From assembly GCA_944359085.1 (NCBI GenBank), contig CALVSQ010000008.1, positions 1 to 38,161 on the forward strand: a stretch of DNA of 38,161 bases, given 5' to 3'. The DNA is from an uncultured Bacilli bacterium. GTDB taxonomy: Bacteria; Bacillota_I; Bacilli_A; RF39; UBA660. Under the pieces are notes generated by a model. It was not told the DNA's origin, did not search any database, and worked only from the letters and a program-made list of their open reading frames with translations. Position numbers and translations under genes: made by a program. Shown here piece after piece: positions 6,606 to 15,714 of this stretch (position 1 is its first letter; the number at the start of each line of letters is the position of its first letter).

Positions 6606-9559
6606 AGTAAACTCCTTATTTTTTTTATTATCTTTCTAACTTTACAATATACTAATAAACCATTACTTTTTCTATTTAGAACCAAATATTTAAATATTTT
6701 ATATCTCAAAGAAATTTGATTTGTGTTAAACATTTTATCTAAATTTTTGATACTTAAAAATTCTTTTATATCTTCCTTATTTTGTAATAAATTACAATTA
6801 CTTTCTACTAAAATTATTTTTTTTAATTTTAGTAGTTCACTATCGCCAACTAAAACTTGAATTTGATTGATAGCTCTATTAAAATTACTAATATTTTCTT
6901 TTATTTTATTTTTATTATTAGTAATACTACTTTGATTAATTGTATAACCATATAAACAATCACCAACTAAAGAAATATTTTTAACTTTTCCTAAAACAGT
7001 TAACAAAAATACTGAATCTTCCATGTAATGTAAATCTTCTTTAAATTTTATATCATCTAATAATTTCTTTTCAAACATCCATGACCAAATAAAGCCACCT
7101 GCTTCATTATTTAAATATTTATTTATGAATTCTTTAGATGATATATCTTTATTTAATTCCTCTTTTTTAATAATTTTATTTTTTTTAATTATATAATAAT
7201 TACATTTAGCTATTCCATACTTTTTAACATTTTTATATAATTTTAATATCATATTTTTATCCAAAAAATCATCTGAATCAACAAATACTATATACTTACC
7301 ATTTGCTTTTTTCAAACCATTATTTCTAGATTTACTGACTCCAGAATTTTTTTGATTAATCAAAATAATTCTATCATCATTTTTTATATATTTGTCACAT
7401 ATTTCTTTAGAATTATCAGTAGAACCGTCATTAATCAAAATTATTTCTATTTTTTTGTATGATTGATTTATAATTGAATTTAAACATTTATCTAAATAAT
7501 TTTGGGCATTGTAAACTGGTACAATTATACTAATTAAATCTTTTTGTTCAATATCAGTTTCTATTATAAAGTTTTCAGTAGATTGATTAATATACGGATT
7601 AGCTTTATTTATTAAACTCAATACTTGAATTGATAATAAACAATTTATACTTGAAACTACAACGTTACTATCTCCAAATCCAAACGTCAAAATTATTAAT
7701 TGAGCAATCATTAATGCATTATTATTTTTTAATTTTGTTAAACTAAAATAATTTAATAAAATATATATAATAGTTCCTATAATTCCAAATCTTAGTAATG
7801 GAAATAAATAATAGGAATCTAAAGCAACTGGTATTCTCTCATAAAATCCAAATAATGTCGTTAAATATCCATTTTCAAAATAATATAGAAACGCAGTTAT
7901 TCTACCACTTAAAAACTTATCTAATAATTCTATTGGTAACGGTATTAAATCAAAACTTATTATACATAATAAAGCAAATGAAAAAATAATTAAAATTTGA
8001 TACAAATGGGGAATAATAAAATATAATAATTTCTTTAAATATTTGTTAAACATAAGTACCAATAAAAATAAAACTAAAGTAATAATTCCTGTTCTAGAAT
8101 AAGATAAGTAATATAAGACTAAACCAAAAAAACAAGACATAAACATAAATTTTTTACTTGTACCATAACCAATATAATAAGCAACGATAATGCCTGTATA
8201 ATAAAGCATGACAAATGCAACATTCATAAATCCCATTGCATATCTTATATTGTCATAACGAGATAAATTATGATCTGGTAAAATATCTATCATATTTAAA
8301 AATAAAGTTAAGATAAAGCATATTGTTAAAGAATGGAAAAAAATTTTTCCAATTTTTTTATAATCATCATTATAAAAAGATATAGCAATCATAACAGGAA
8401 AAACAAAATTAACGCTTTTCATATTAATCATTGTTATAGAAGATAATAATGATAATATGCATATAATTATAAAATCATTTAATTTTATTTGTTTAATTCT
8501 TTTTACAAAAACGATTAAACATAAAATAAATATTACAAATATCATTGGAAATAAAATATAATAATTTCGATAATTATATGCCAACAAAAATTTATATAAA
8601 ACAATTAAAAATATCTCTATTATTTGTATAATACTTATAATATTTAATTTTGGAATTTTTAAATTATTTATATAATCAACAACATTTTTTAAAGCATGAG
8701 CAAAAATTAATGTTAAAACAAAGAATAAAATTATACTAAATATATTATGCTTTAAAATTATTAAAGGTCCATCGATAAATGGATAGTGAACAATAAAAAT
8801 ATAATAAGACATACTATCTAAGTAATCAACAATTTTATTATTTTTAATAAAATTCATTTTATTAATAACACTAAAAATGCTTAGAGAAATTAATATATGA
8901 CTAACAGAACTAATTGTCGTTTCATAAAAATAACTATCATCTAATATAAATTTACCTAATATTCTAATTATAATTGCGATTGCAAAAGTAAGAAAACCAT
9001 AATTTAATTTATAATTTTCCTTTTTGAATATATATCCTAAAGAAAATGTAAATAAATAAAATCCCAATAAACTGATACTTTTATTGAAAAATCCAATAAA
9101 AATTGACAATAAGATTAAACCTATTGAAATTTTAAAAGTGTCCTTTTTATTTAATAATGGCAATAACAAATAACAAATCATTATAACCGAAACAAGCCAT
9201 AAATGACCTATCCCCATAATTCTACAAAAAAAATATTGTAAATTAAATATGTAAGAAAAAAAAGAATATATTGAAAAATTATCATAAAAAAGAGAATTTA
9301 AAAACATTATAACTAAAGAAAAAATTAATGACGGTAAAAATATTTTTTTAATTTTAATAAAAATCCAAGTTATAAATTTATCAATTTTTTTATTAGCATG
9401 TAAATATCCTGACAAAAATAAAAATATAAATACTCCAACATTAAAAAATTGGGCTAAATAATTTATAAAAATATTATTCGAATAATTACACAAATGACAT
9501 ATTATTATAAAAAGCATTGCTACTATTCTAGTCACTTGAATTGATACAACTTTTTGCAT
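6602..9559 (-). CDS. Triple fusion: acyltransferase-3 / Wzy-like polymerase / GT2 glycosyltransferase
   Basis: A 985-residue protein that appears to join three normally separate activities. Residues 1-295: an acyltransferase-3 (OafA-like) membrane domain with the family's R-x10-H motif (R11, H22) and FLFLSGYL. Residues about 305-650: a second hydrophobic block resembling O-antigen polymerases, with YSRTG near residue 488, a large extracytoplasmic loop with FLSGRITAF, and LLRFGIIGTIIYI near the end. Residues about 674-985: a GT2 glycosyltransferase with ISIIVPVYN, NDGSTDNS and FVDSDD. The reading frame is uninterrupted, and no ribosome site or start codon is visible at either junction. The polymerase assignment rests on topology and motifs and is the least certain part. 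The ATG at 9559 follows TAGGTG. The acyltransferase could O-acetylate the polymer the central domain makes. Confidence 0.82.
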   Translation of the reverse strand: MQKVVSIQVTRIVAMLFIIICHLCNYSNNIFINYLAQFFNVGVFIFLFLSGYLHANKKIDKFITWIFIKIKKIFLPSLIFSLVIMFLNSLFYDNFSIYSFFSYIFNLQYFFCRIMGIGHLWLVSVIMICYLLLPLLNKKDTFKISIGLILLSIFIGFFNKSISLLGFYLFTFSLGYIFKKENYKLNYGFLTFAIAIIIRILGKFILDDSYFYETTISSVSHILISLSIFSVINKMNFIKNNKIVDYLDSMSYYIFIVHYPFIDGPLIILKHNIFSIILFFVLTLIFAHALKNVVDYINNLKIPKLNIISIIQIIEIFLIVLYKFLLAYNYRNYYILFPMIFVIFILCLIVFVKRIKQIKLNDFIIICILSLLSSITMINMKSVNFVFPVMIAISFYNDDYKKIGKIFFHSLTICFILTLFLNMIDILPDHNLSRYDNIRYAMGFMNVAFVMLYYTGIIVAYYIGYGTSKKFMFMSCFFGLVLYYLSYSRTGIITLVLFLLVLMFNKYLKKLLYFIIPHLYQILIIFSFALLCIISFDLIPLPIELLDKFLSGRITAFLYYFENGYLTTLFGFYERIPVALDSYYLFPLLRFGIIGTIIYILLNYFSLTKLKNNNALMIAQLIILTFGFGDSNVVVSSINCLLSIQVLSLINKANPYINQSTENFIIETDIEQKDLISIIVPVYNAQNYLDKCLNSIINQSYKKIEIILINDGSTDNSKEICDKYIKNDDRIILINQKNSGVSKSRNNGLKKANGKYIVFVDSDDFLDKNMILKLYKNVKKYGIAKCNYYIIKKNKIIKKEELNKDISSKEFINKYLNNEAGGFIWSWMFEKKLLDDIKFKEDLHYMEDSVFLLTVLGKVKNISLVGDCLYGYTINQSSITNNKNKIKENISNFNRAINQIQVLVGDSELLKLKKIILVESNCNLLQNKEDIKEFLSIKNLDKMFNTNQISLRYKIFKYLVLNRKSNGLLVYCKVRKIIKKIRSLL

Positions 9560-9566
9560 AAAACAC

Positions 9567-11681
9567 CTACTTCATATACAATTTTTTTATTTTTTCTATC
9601 CAATTACTTTTATTAACAAATTTATCAATTTTAACAGAATTTTTAATATTTTCATATTTAAAAAATTTTGAAACATATTCATCAATATCAGAACATATAT
9701 ATTGTTTATTTTCTTCAAATATTTCTGCTAATCCACCTACTCCACTATTTAAAACAACTTTATCTAATATTAATGATTCAACAGCTGTCAAACCAAATCC
9801 CTCATAAATAGATGGCATTATACAAACTTTAGAATTTTTAATAATTGGAAAAGGATTTTCTACAAATCCAACTAATTTAATATTGTTTTCTAATTGATAT
9901 TCTTTTATTAAATTCAAACAATCTTTTTTTAATTCTCCATCACCAATCATTACAACTTTTATATTATTTCTTTTTTCTTTTATTTTTTTTATTATTTCTA
10001 TAAACATTAATGGATTTTTATATTCATTTAATCTACCTATAAAGTATAAATCATAATAATCACTACAATTAAGTTGAGATTTTTTTAATATTTTTTCTTT
10101 ATCAACATAATTGTAAATTGTTATATACTTGTTAATTATTTTATTTTTAAAAATTGCTTCATCTAAAACGCTATTAGAAACACCTACTATTTTTTTTATT
10201 TTTTTTAATCTACTAATATAAAGCAAACTTTTTAAATTATATGTCTTTGCAATTGGAGAATTTATATGTAAATGCGAAATTATTGTTCCCTTAAATGGTA
10301 ACAAAGTAGCAATTACGCTTGCTTTATAATCATGAGCATGAATAATATCTGGTTTATACTTTTTAACTATTCTATTTATTTCTTTTTTGTTTAGTTTATT
10401 AAATAATTCAAATTTAATATTATTTTTTAGTAATATGTTTTTTATATCACCATTTCTTGAACAATAAATAAAATCAGCATCATTAGATAAATTAGATATA
10501 ATATCACATACCACATTTTCAGCTCCAGATAATTTATTACTAGATAATAAATGTAATATTTTTGTTTTACTCTCAACTGTATAAATGTTTATCATGTCTT
10601 TCATAATATTATCAAGCAAATATCTTTTTATTTCTTGATTATTATTCTTTTTGAAAATTAAAGCTAATTTTTTATCATTGTATATTTTTTCAATGTTAGT
10701 AACTAAAGAATCTACATCACTAGTTCCAATTAAAAAGCCATTAAAATCATTTCTAACTAAGTCTCTATTTCCTCGACAATCAGTAGCAATTATAGGTAAT
10801 CCTACATACATTGCTTCCATTATATTGACAGGTAATCCTTCTCGCAAACTTGTTGAAACTGCCAAATTAGAAATGTTTAGAAGTTTTGGTATATCATCCC
10901 TAAATCCTAAAAAATGAATATTTTTTTCAAGATTTTTAGCATGAACTATTTTTTGATAATATTCATTATAGGAATCTATTCCTGGTAATAACAAATGAAT
11001 ATTTTTATATTTTGCAACCAACTTTTCCATAGCATATATTAGCATTATCTGATTTTTATTTTTATTTAATTCTGCTGGGTAAGTTATAACAAAATCTTCT
11101 TCATTCAATCCCAAACTTTTTCTTAATTCTATTTCATCTTTTTTTGTTAATTTAATATTAAATTTTTCTTCATTTATGCCTACCCCAGGAACATAATAAA
11201 TTTTTGTATTAAATTTACTTTTTGCTAAATTAAAATCCTCTTTATTAATTGTTATAATGGCATTAGTATAATTGGCTAATATCTTTTCAATTGGATAAAA
11301 TAATACCCAATTAATTAATGGAGCTCCTTTATAGAAATGAAAACCATGAGCAGTATAAATTACTTTTGTTCTACTAGTTTTTCTAACTTTGTTAGCTGCA
11401 ATTCTAGCTACAACACCTCCCATAGGAGTATGGGCATGAATAATATCATATTTTTCTTCTTCAACTATCTTTTTAAGTTCAAATATAGCTTTAATATTTT
11501 TTAAATTGAAAGGACTTCTTTTGATATTTATTTTAATTTTTTTATCACAATACTTTATTTTATTAGAAGAGTTAGTTGCAACATGCACTTCATATCCATT
11601 TTCTTTAAAAAATTTTAAAAAAGGTAAATGAAATAAATTTATATGAGAATCTAAAGTTGCAACAAATAAAACCTTTTTCAT
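9567..11681 (-). CDS. Two-domain GT4 glycosyltransferase (tandem GT4-GT4)
   Basis: A 704-residue cytoplasmic protein made of two complete GT-B folds of family GT4. Domain 1 (about 1-368) starts KKVLFVATLDSHI and includes AHTPMGGVVARIA, YTAHGFHFYKG and the E-x7-E motif EGLPVNIME. It resembles EpsD/CapM-type enzymes acting on a lipid-linked sugar. Domain 2 (about 372-704) starts ILHLLSSNKLSGAENVV, contains PDIIHAHDYKA, and has the E-x7-E motif EGFGLTAVE. Each half has both Rossmann-like lobes, so it probably adds two successive sugars. No start codon or ribosome site is seen at the junction. TAGGAGG precedes the ATG at 11681. It sits second in operon B, directly after the initiating sugar-phosphate transferase. 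Confidence 0.9.
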   Translation of the reverse strand: MKKVLFVATLDSHINLFHLPFLKFFKENGYEVHVATNSSNKIKYCDKKIKINIKRSPFNLKNIKAIFELKKIVEEEKYDIIHAHTPMGGVVARIAANKVRKTSRTKVIYTAHGFHFYKGAPLINWVLFYPIEKILANYTNAIITINKEDFNLAKSKFNTKIYYVPGVGINEEKFNIKLTKKDEIELRKSLGLNEEDFVITYPAELNKNKNQIMLIYAMEKLVAKYKNIHLLLPGIDSYNEYYQKIVHAKNLEKNIHFLGFRDDIPKLLNISNLAVSTSLREGLPVNIMEAMYVGLPIIATDCRGNRDLVRNDFNGFLIGTSDVDSLVTNIEKIYNDKKLALIFKKNNNQEIKRYLLDNIMKDMINIYTVESKTKILHLLSSNKLSGAENVVCDIISNLSNDADFIYCSRNGDIKNILLKNNIKFELFNKLNKKEINRIVKKYKPDIIHAHDYKASVIATLLPFKGTIISHLHINSPIAKTYNLKSLLYISRLKKIKKIVGVSNSVLDEAIFKNKIINKYITIYNYVDKEKILKKSQLNCSDYYDLYFIGRLNEYKNPLMFIEIIKKIKEKRNNIKVVMIGDGELKKDCLNLIKEYQLENNIKLVGFVENPFPIIKNSKVCIMPSIYEGFGLTAVESLILDKVVLNSGVGGLAEIFEENKQYICSDIDEYVSKFFKYENIKNSVKIDKFVNKSNWIEKIKKLYMK

Positions 11682-11689
11682 AATGCCTC

Positions 11690-12313
11690 CTACTCATAAT
11701 GTTGTAATTTTAGTGTATCTATTTCTTTTAACATATCTTCCTGAATAATTTCTGCATGACTTTTTTTAAATACAATTATTATGCTTAAAAAGAATATTTT
11801 TAAATCTAAAAATAAACTTAAATTATCAATATATTCAAGATCGTATTTTATTTTTGTAAAAACATCTAACCCATTACGTCCCATTACCTGTGCTAATCCA
11901 ACAATACCTGGTCTTACTTCAACTCTTCTTTTTTGTTCATCATTGAAATTTTTATAATAATCAACAATCCATGGTCTTGGACCAACAATTGACATATCAC
12001 CTTTTAATACATTCAACAATTGTGGAAGCTCATCTAATGATGTTTTCCTTAAAAATTTACCAATTTTTGTTACTCTTTTTTCATGACACATTGAAAATTC
12101 CTTTGATTTTTCAATGTTATTCATTGTTCTAAACTTATACATTGTGAAATTTTTACCATTAAGTCCCGTTCTTGTTTGTTTATATATAGCTGGACCTTTA
12201 TCAAATAATTTGATTAACAAATAGATAATTAATAGCAATGGCCAAAGTAAAAACAATATAGTGATAGAAATAACAAAGTCAATAAATCTCTTAATATAAT
12301 TTTTATATAACAT
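11690..12313 (-). CDS. Initiating sugar-phosphate transferase (PglC/WbaP-C type)
   Basis: A 207-residue monotopic enzyme of the bacterial sugar transferase family that moves a sugar-1-phosphate from a UDP-sugar onto undecaprenyl phosphate, the first step of repeat-unit assembly. It has the short form (no multi-TM N-terminus): a re-entrant hydrophobic helix at residues 12-37 (ending GPAIYKQTRTG), the catalytic Asp-Glu pair in TSLDELPQLLN (about residues 92-94), and the GDMSIVGPRPW and RPGIVGLAQVMGRNG motifs. Substrate cannot be read from sequence. It is the first gene of operon B; GAGGGG precedes the ATG and a plausible promoter lies about 30 bases upstream. TagO (30907) belongs to the unrelated polytopic superfamily, so the window encodes two different initiators. 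Confidence 0.93.
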   Translation of the reverse strand: MLYKNYIKRFIDFVISITILFLLWPLLLIIYLLIKLFDKGPAIYKQTRTGLNGKNFTMYKFRTMNNIEKSKEFSMCHEKRVTKIGKFLRKTSLDELPQLLNVLKGDMSIVGPRPWIVDYYKNFNDEQKRRVEVRPGIVGLAQVMGRNGLDVFTKIKYDLEYIDNLSLFLDLKIFFLSIIIVFKKSHAEIIQEDMLKEIDTLKLQHYE

Positions 12314-12344
12314 AAATACCCCTCACTTCAAACATGTTAATATA

Positions 12345-12373
12345 TATATATCATAGATTGTCTATAAAGTAAA
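12345..12373 (-). promoter_or_regulatory. Putative promoter of operon B
   Basis: On the minus strand, -35 TTTACT (12373-12368), a 17-bp spacer and -10 TATATA (12350-12345). Each hexamer matches consensus at 4 of 6 positions. It lies in the only sizeable gap (12314-12508) between operons A and B, downstream of the operon A terminator. Otherwise that gap is AT-rich sequence without recognisable features. Confidence 0.5.
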
Positions 12374-12471
12374 GAATAAGAAGTAAGATTTTTAAAATTT
12401 ATATTTGTTTATACTACATTTCAAAAAAATTGTAATAAGATTTTAAATTTTATAAATTTTTCTAGTATTAT

Positions 12472-12501
12472 AAAAGATCAAATTTTCAGATTTGATCTTT
12501 T
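12472..12501. terminator. Hairpin terminator after ugd (end of operon A)
   Basis: A perfect 12-bp stem (12472-12483 with 12490-12501) with a 6-nt loop. In the minus direction it follows the ugd stop codon by 7 bases and ends in four U within the stem. The plus direction has the longer T-run. It separates operon A from operon B. Confidence 0.75.
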
Positions 12502-12508
12502 TTATTTA

Positions 12509-13834
12509 TTATTTTCTTCCAATTGAACTATACATAAAATCACTCATAATATTTAAAGAATAACAATTTCTGCCATCATAAATTAATGGTTGTTTCATTA
12601 ACTTTTTATATTTGTTAACATCATAATTTTTTATTTCGGGCCATTCTGTCATTATTAAAGTGGCATCTGCATTTTCAATGGCATCATCTATATTGTTAAA
12701 ATAATTTATGGTACCAGTTATTCCATCTTGTTCTAATTTATAATTTATTTTCTTTTTAAAATTTTCAATTCCTACTGGGTCATATGCTTTTATATTAGCC
12801 CCAGCATCAAGTAATAATTCAATGTTATCTATTGAAGGTGCTTCACGAAGATCATCTGTTCCAGGTTTAAATGTTAATCCTAAAACTGCTATTGTTTTAC
12901 CTTTTAAATCAGGAATATCATTATGTAATTTTTCATATAATTTAATTTTTTGAGCCTTATTAACTTCAATACATGCCTTTACTGTTTTTAACTCAACACC
13001 TTCACTAACACTTAGCCAATGTAAAGCTTTTGTATCTTTTGGGAAACAACTTCCTCCATAACCAATTCCGGCATTTAAAAATTTATTACCTATTCTACTA
13101 TCTAAACCCATACCTTTAGTAACGTCTTCTATATTAGCACCTAATTTTTCACATAAATTTGCAATCTCATTAACATAAGAAATTTTTAAAGCTAAAAAAT
13201 CATTAGACGCATATTTTATCATTTCAGCACTTCTTCTATTTGTAGCTAAAAATGGTACATTATATGGCTCTTTTGTCAATGGTTCATACATTTTTGTTAG
13301 TATTTCTTTTGCTTTATCATCTTCTGTACCAATAACTATTCTAGAAGCATATAATGTATCTCTAACCGCAGTTCCTTGAGCTAAGAATTCTGGATTACTT
13401 GCAACATAGATATTTACATTATTTTTAACATGTTCCTTTAAATATTTTTCAACATTATCATTAGTTCCAATTGGGACAGTTGATTTTACAACAACCACGC
13501 AATCATTTTCTAAAACCTCAGCTATTTGTTCACATACACTATATACATAATCTAAATTAGCTGAGCCGTCTGCTCTTTCTGGTGTTCCAACACCAATAAT
13601 TATTATTTCTGCATTTCTATATGCATCTTTATAATTTGTAGTATATTCTATCCTTTCTTTATTTTTTAACATTAATTCTTCTAAATCTTTTTCATATATA
13701 GGACTTTTACCACTTTTCATTAATTCAACTTTTTTTTCATCAACATCAACACACTTAACATTATGACCAATATGTGCTAATGCAACTCCTGTGACTAATC
13801 CTACATATCCTGTTCCTGCTACTGCTATTTTCAT
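12509..13834 (-). CDS. ugd: UDP-glucose 6-dehydrogenase
   Basis: A 441-residue NAD-dependent enzyme that oxidises UDP-glucose to UDP-glucuronate. The Rossmann motif GTGYVG is at residues 7-12, the central-domain region includes STVPIGT and SNPEFLAQGTAV, and the catalytic Cys is C263 within GYGGSCFPKD. The C-terminal substrate domain has LTFKPGTDDLREAPS. It is full length and the catalytic set looks complete. AAGGAGGTAA precedes the ATG at 13834, one base after the rfbB stop codon. It is the last gene of operon A, whose first gene is a UDP-glucuronate 4-epimerase-like enzyme. The two together would supply UDP-GlcA and UDP-GalA. A UDP-ManNAc dehydrogenase is less likely, since the active-site surroundings match Ugd/TuaD. 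Confidence 0.95.
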   Translation of the reverse strand: MKIAVAGTGYVGLVTGVALAHIGHNVKCVDVDEKKVELMKSGKSPIYEKDLEELMLKNKERIEYTTNYKDAYRNAEIIIIGVGTPERADGSANLDYVYSVCEQIAEVLENDCVVVVKSTVPIGTNDNVEKYLKEHVKNNVNIYVASNPEFLAQGTAVRDTLYASRIVIGTEDDKAKEILTKMYEPLTKEPYNVPFLATNRRSAEMIKYASNDFLALKISYVNEIANLCEKLGANIEDVTKGMGLDSRIGNKFLNAGIGYGGSCFPKDTKALHWLSVSEGVELKTVKACIEVNKAQKIKLYEKLHNDIPDLKGKTIAVLGLTFKPGTDDLREAPSIDNIELLLDAGANIKAYDPVGIENFKKKINYKLEQDGITGTINYFNNIDDAIENADATLIMTEWPEIKNYDVNKYKKLMKQPLIYDGRNCYSLNIMSDFMYSSIGRK

Positions 13835-13835
13835 A

Positions 13836-14846
13836 TTATATTACCTCCTTATAAAAATTTTTATACAAACCATTTTCAATGTTATTTATCCACTCTTGAT
13901 TGTCTAAATACCAGTTAATAGTTTTAACAATACCTTCTTCAAAATTAACAGTTCTTTTCCAACCTAATTCTTTTTCTATTTTTGAAGAATCAATAGCATA
14001 TCTCATATCATGACCAGCTCTATCTTTTACAAATGTAATTAATTCTTCCGATTTATTTAACTCTTTTAAAATTATTTTAACTAAATCAATATTAGAATTT
14101 TCACTATTTCCGCCTATATTATAAACTTCACCAATTTTTCCTTTGTGCATAATTAAATCTACTGCTATATTATGATCTTTAACATAAATCCAATCCCTAA
14201 CATTTAACCCATTACCATAAACTGGAATATTTTCATTTTTTAAAGCTTTACTTATTACTACAGGAATTAATTTTTCTGGAAATTGATATGGTCCATAATT
14301 ATTTGAACACCTTGAAATTGTTGCTGGTAAACCATAAGTTCTTACATATGCCAAGACTAATAAATCAGCTGAAGCTTTGGAAGCTGAATAAGGACTAGAT
14401 GTCTTAATAGGTGTTGTTTCTTTAAATTTCAATTCTTTTTTATCTAAAGGTAAATCTCCATAAACTTCATCAGTAGATATTTGGTGATACCTTTTAATTC
14501 CATATTTTCTAGAAGCGTCCATTAAAATTTGGGTACCTATAATATTTGTTTTCAAAAAGACACTTGGATTTTTAATAGAATTATCCACATGGCTTTCAGC
14601 AGCAAAATTAATTACCCAATCAAAATTGTTTTCTTGAAATAATTTTTCTACTTCCTCTTTGTTGGTTATATCGCCTTTTACAAATTCAAAATTATTTTTA
14701 TCCAATATACAAGATAAATTTTCATAGTTTCCTGCATAAGTTAATGCATCATAACATACGAAATAATATTCTGGATACTTATTTATCATATAGTGTAAAA
14801 AATTGCTACCAATAAATCCAGCTCCTCCTGTTACTAATACTTTCAT
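13836..14846 (-). CDS. rfbB: dTDP-glucose 4,6-dehydratase
   Basis: A 336-residue extended short-chain dehydrogenase/reductase that converts dTDP-glucose to dTDP-4-keto-6-deoxyglucose. It shows the NAD-binding GGAGFIG at 7-13, DALTYAGNYENL (typical of RfbB rather than GalE), the catalytic TDE in STDEVYGDL, and YSASK. Length is normal. The ribosome site GAGGAGGAG is also the last three codons (Glu-Glu-Glu) of rfbA, followed by TAG and then the ATG. RfbC and RfbD (epimerase and reductase for rhamnose) are absent from this window. With a DegT aminotransferase two genes upstream, the keto sugar is probably aminated. Confidence 0.95.
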   Translation of the reverse strand: MKVLVTGGAGFIGSNFLHYMINKYPEYYFVCYDALTYAGNYENLSCILDKNNFEFVKGDITNKEEVEKLFQENNFDWVINFAAESHVDNSIKNPSVFLKTNIIGTQILMDASRKYGIKRYHQISTDEVYGDLPLDKKELKFKETTPIKTSSPYSASKASADLLVLAYVRTYGLPATISRCSNNYGPYQFPEKLIPVVISKALKNENIPVYGNGLNVRDWIYVKDHNIAVDLIMHKGKIGEVYNIGGNSENSNIDLVKIILKELNKSEELITFVKDRAGHDMRYAIDSSKIEKELGWKRTVNFEEGIVKTINWYLDNQEWINNIENGLYKNFYKEVI

Positions 14847-14847
14847 A

Positions 14848-15714
14848 CTACTCCTCCTCTAATAAAGATAATAGATATTTACCATAATCCGTCATTTTTA
14901 ATTGTTCACCTATTTCTTTTAACTTTTCATTTGAAATAAATTTTTTTCTCCAAGCTATTTCTTCAATACAAGAAATATAATATCCTTGTCTCGATTGAAT
15001 AGCTTCAACAAATTCAGCTGCTTTTAACAAATTTTGAGGTGTTCCAGTATCTAACCATGCTATTCCCCTTCCCATCATACTCACATTAAGATTATTTTCT
15101 TTTAAATAAGCTTCATTAATTGCAGTAATTTCTATTTCACCTCTTGGCGAAGGTTTTACATTTTTAGCTTTTTCAATAACAGTATTATCATAAAAATATA
15201 AACCTGGAATTGCTAAATTAGATTTAGGATTTTGTGGTTTTTCTTCAATTGAAACAATATTTCTATTTTTATCTAATTCTATAACACCAAAAGATTTTGG
15301 ATCTTTAACAGTACAAGCAAATATAGTTGCACCTTTGTTTTTTTGAGCATTAACCAAAATTTCTGAAAGATTACTTCCATAAAAAATATTATCACCTAAA
15401 ATTAAGCATACATTATCTTTACCAATAAATTTTTCACCAATTATAAAAGCATCTGCTAAACCTTTTGGTTTTTCTTGAATAGCATAAGTAAATTTAACTC
15501 CAATATTTGATCCATCGCCTAAAAGCTTTTTATAATCATCAATATCGTTCGGGGTAGATATAATTAATATTTCTTTTATTTCTGCCAAAAGCAATACTGA
15601 TAATGGATAATATATCATTGGTTTATCATAAAGTGGCAAAAGTTGCTTAGAAACTGATTTAGTCATTGGGTATAACCTTGTTCCTTTACCACCCGCCAAA
15701 ATTATTCCTTTCAT
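14848..15714 (-). CDS. rfbA: Glucose-1-phosphate thymidylyltransferase
   Basis: A 288-residue nucleotidyltransferase that makes dTDP-glucose from Glc-1-P and dTTP. The signature GGKGTRLYPMT is at the N-terminus, followed by SKQLLPLYDKPMIYYPLS and LGDNIFYG; EEKPQNPKSN and WLDTGTPQNL mark the sugar-binding region. The frame extends to a GTG at 15720, but GGAGGGG is too close to that codon and correctly placed for the ATG at 15714, which overlaps the TGA stop of the aminotransferase gene (ATGA). The C-terminal EEE doubles as the ribosome site of rfbB. First enzyme of the dTDP-sugar branch. Confidence 0.95.
   Translation of the reverse strand: MKGIILAGGKGTRLYPMTKSVSKQLLPLYDKPMIYYPLSVLLLAEIKEILIISTPNDIDDYKKLLGDGSNIGVKFTYAIQEKPKGLADAFIIGEKFIGKDNVCLILGDNIFYGSNLSEILVNAQKNKGATIFACTVKDPKSFGVIELDKNRNIVSIEEKPQNPKSNLAIPGLYFYDNTVIEKAKNVKPSPRGEIEITAINEAYLKENNLNVSMMGRGIAWLDTGTPQNLLKAAEFVEAIQSRQGYYISCIEEIAWRKKFISNEKLKEIGEQLKMTDYGKYLLSLLEEE

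Noticed and set aside
7798-7989. Plus-strand open frames inside minus genes (also 10651-10917, 16702-16965, 17423-17644, 22533-22751, 23775-24187, 27703-27915, 29081-29308)
   Set aside because: All are fully antisense to confidently identified genes, lack ribosome sites and have no recognisable features.
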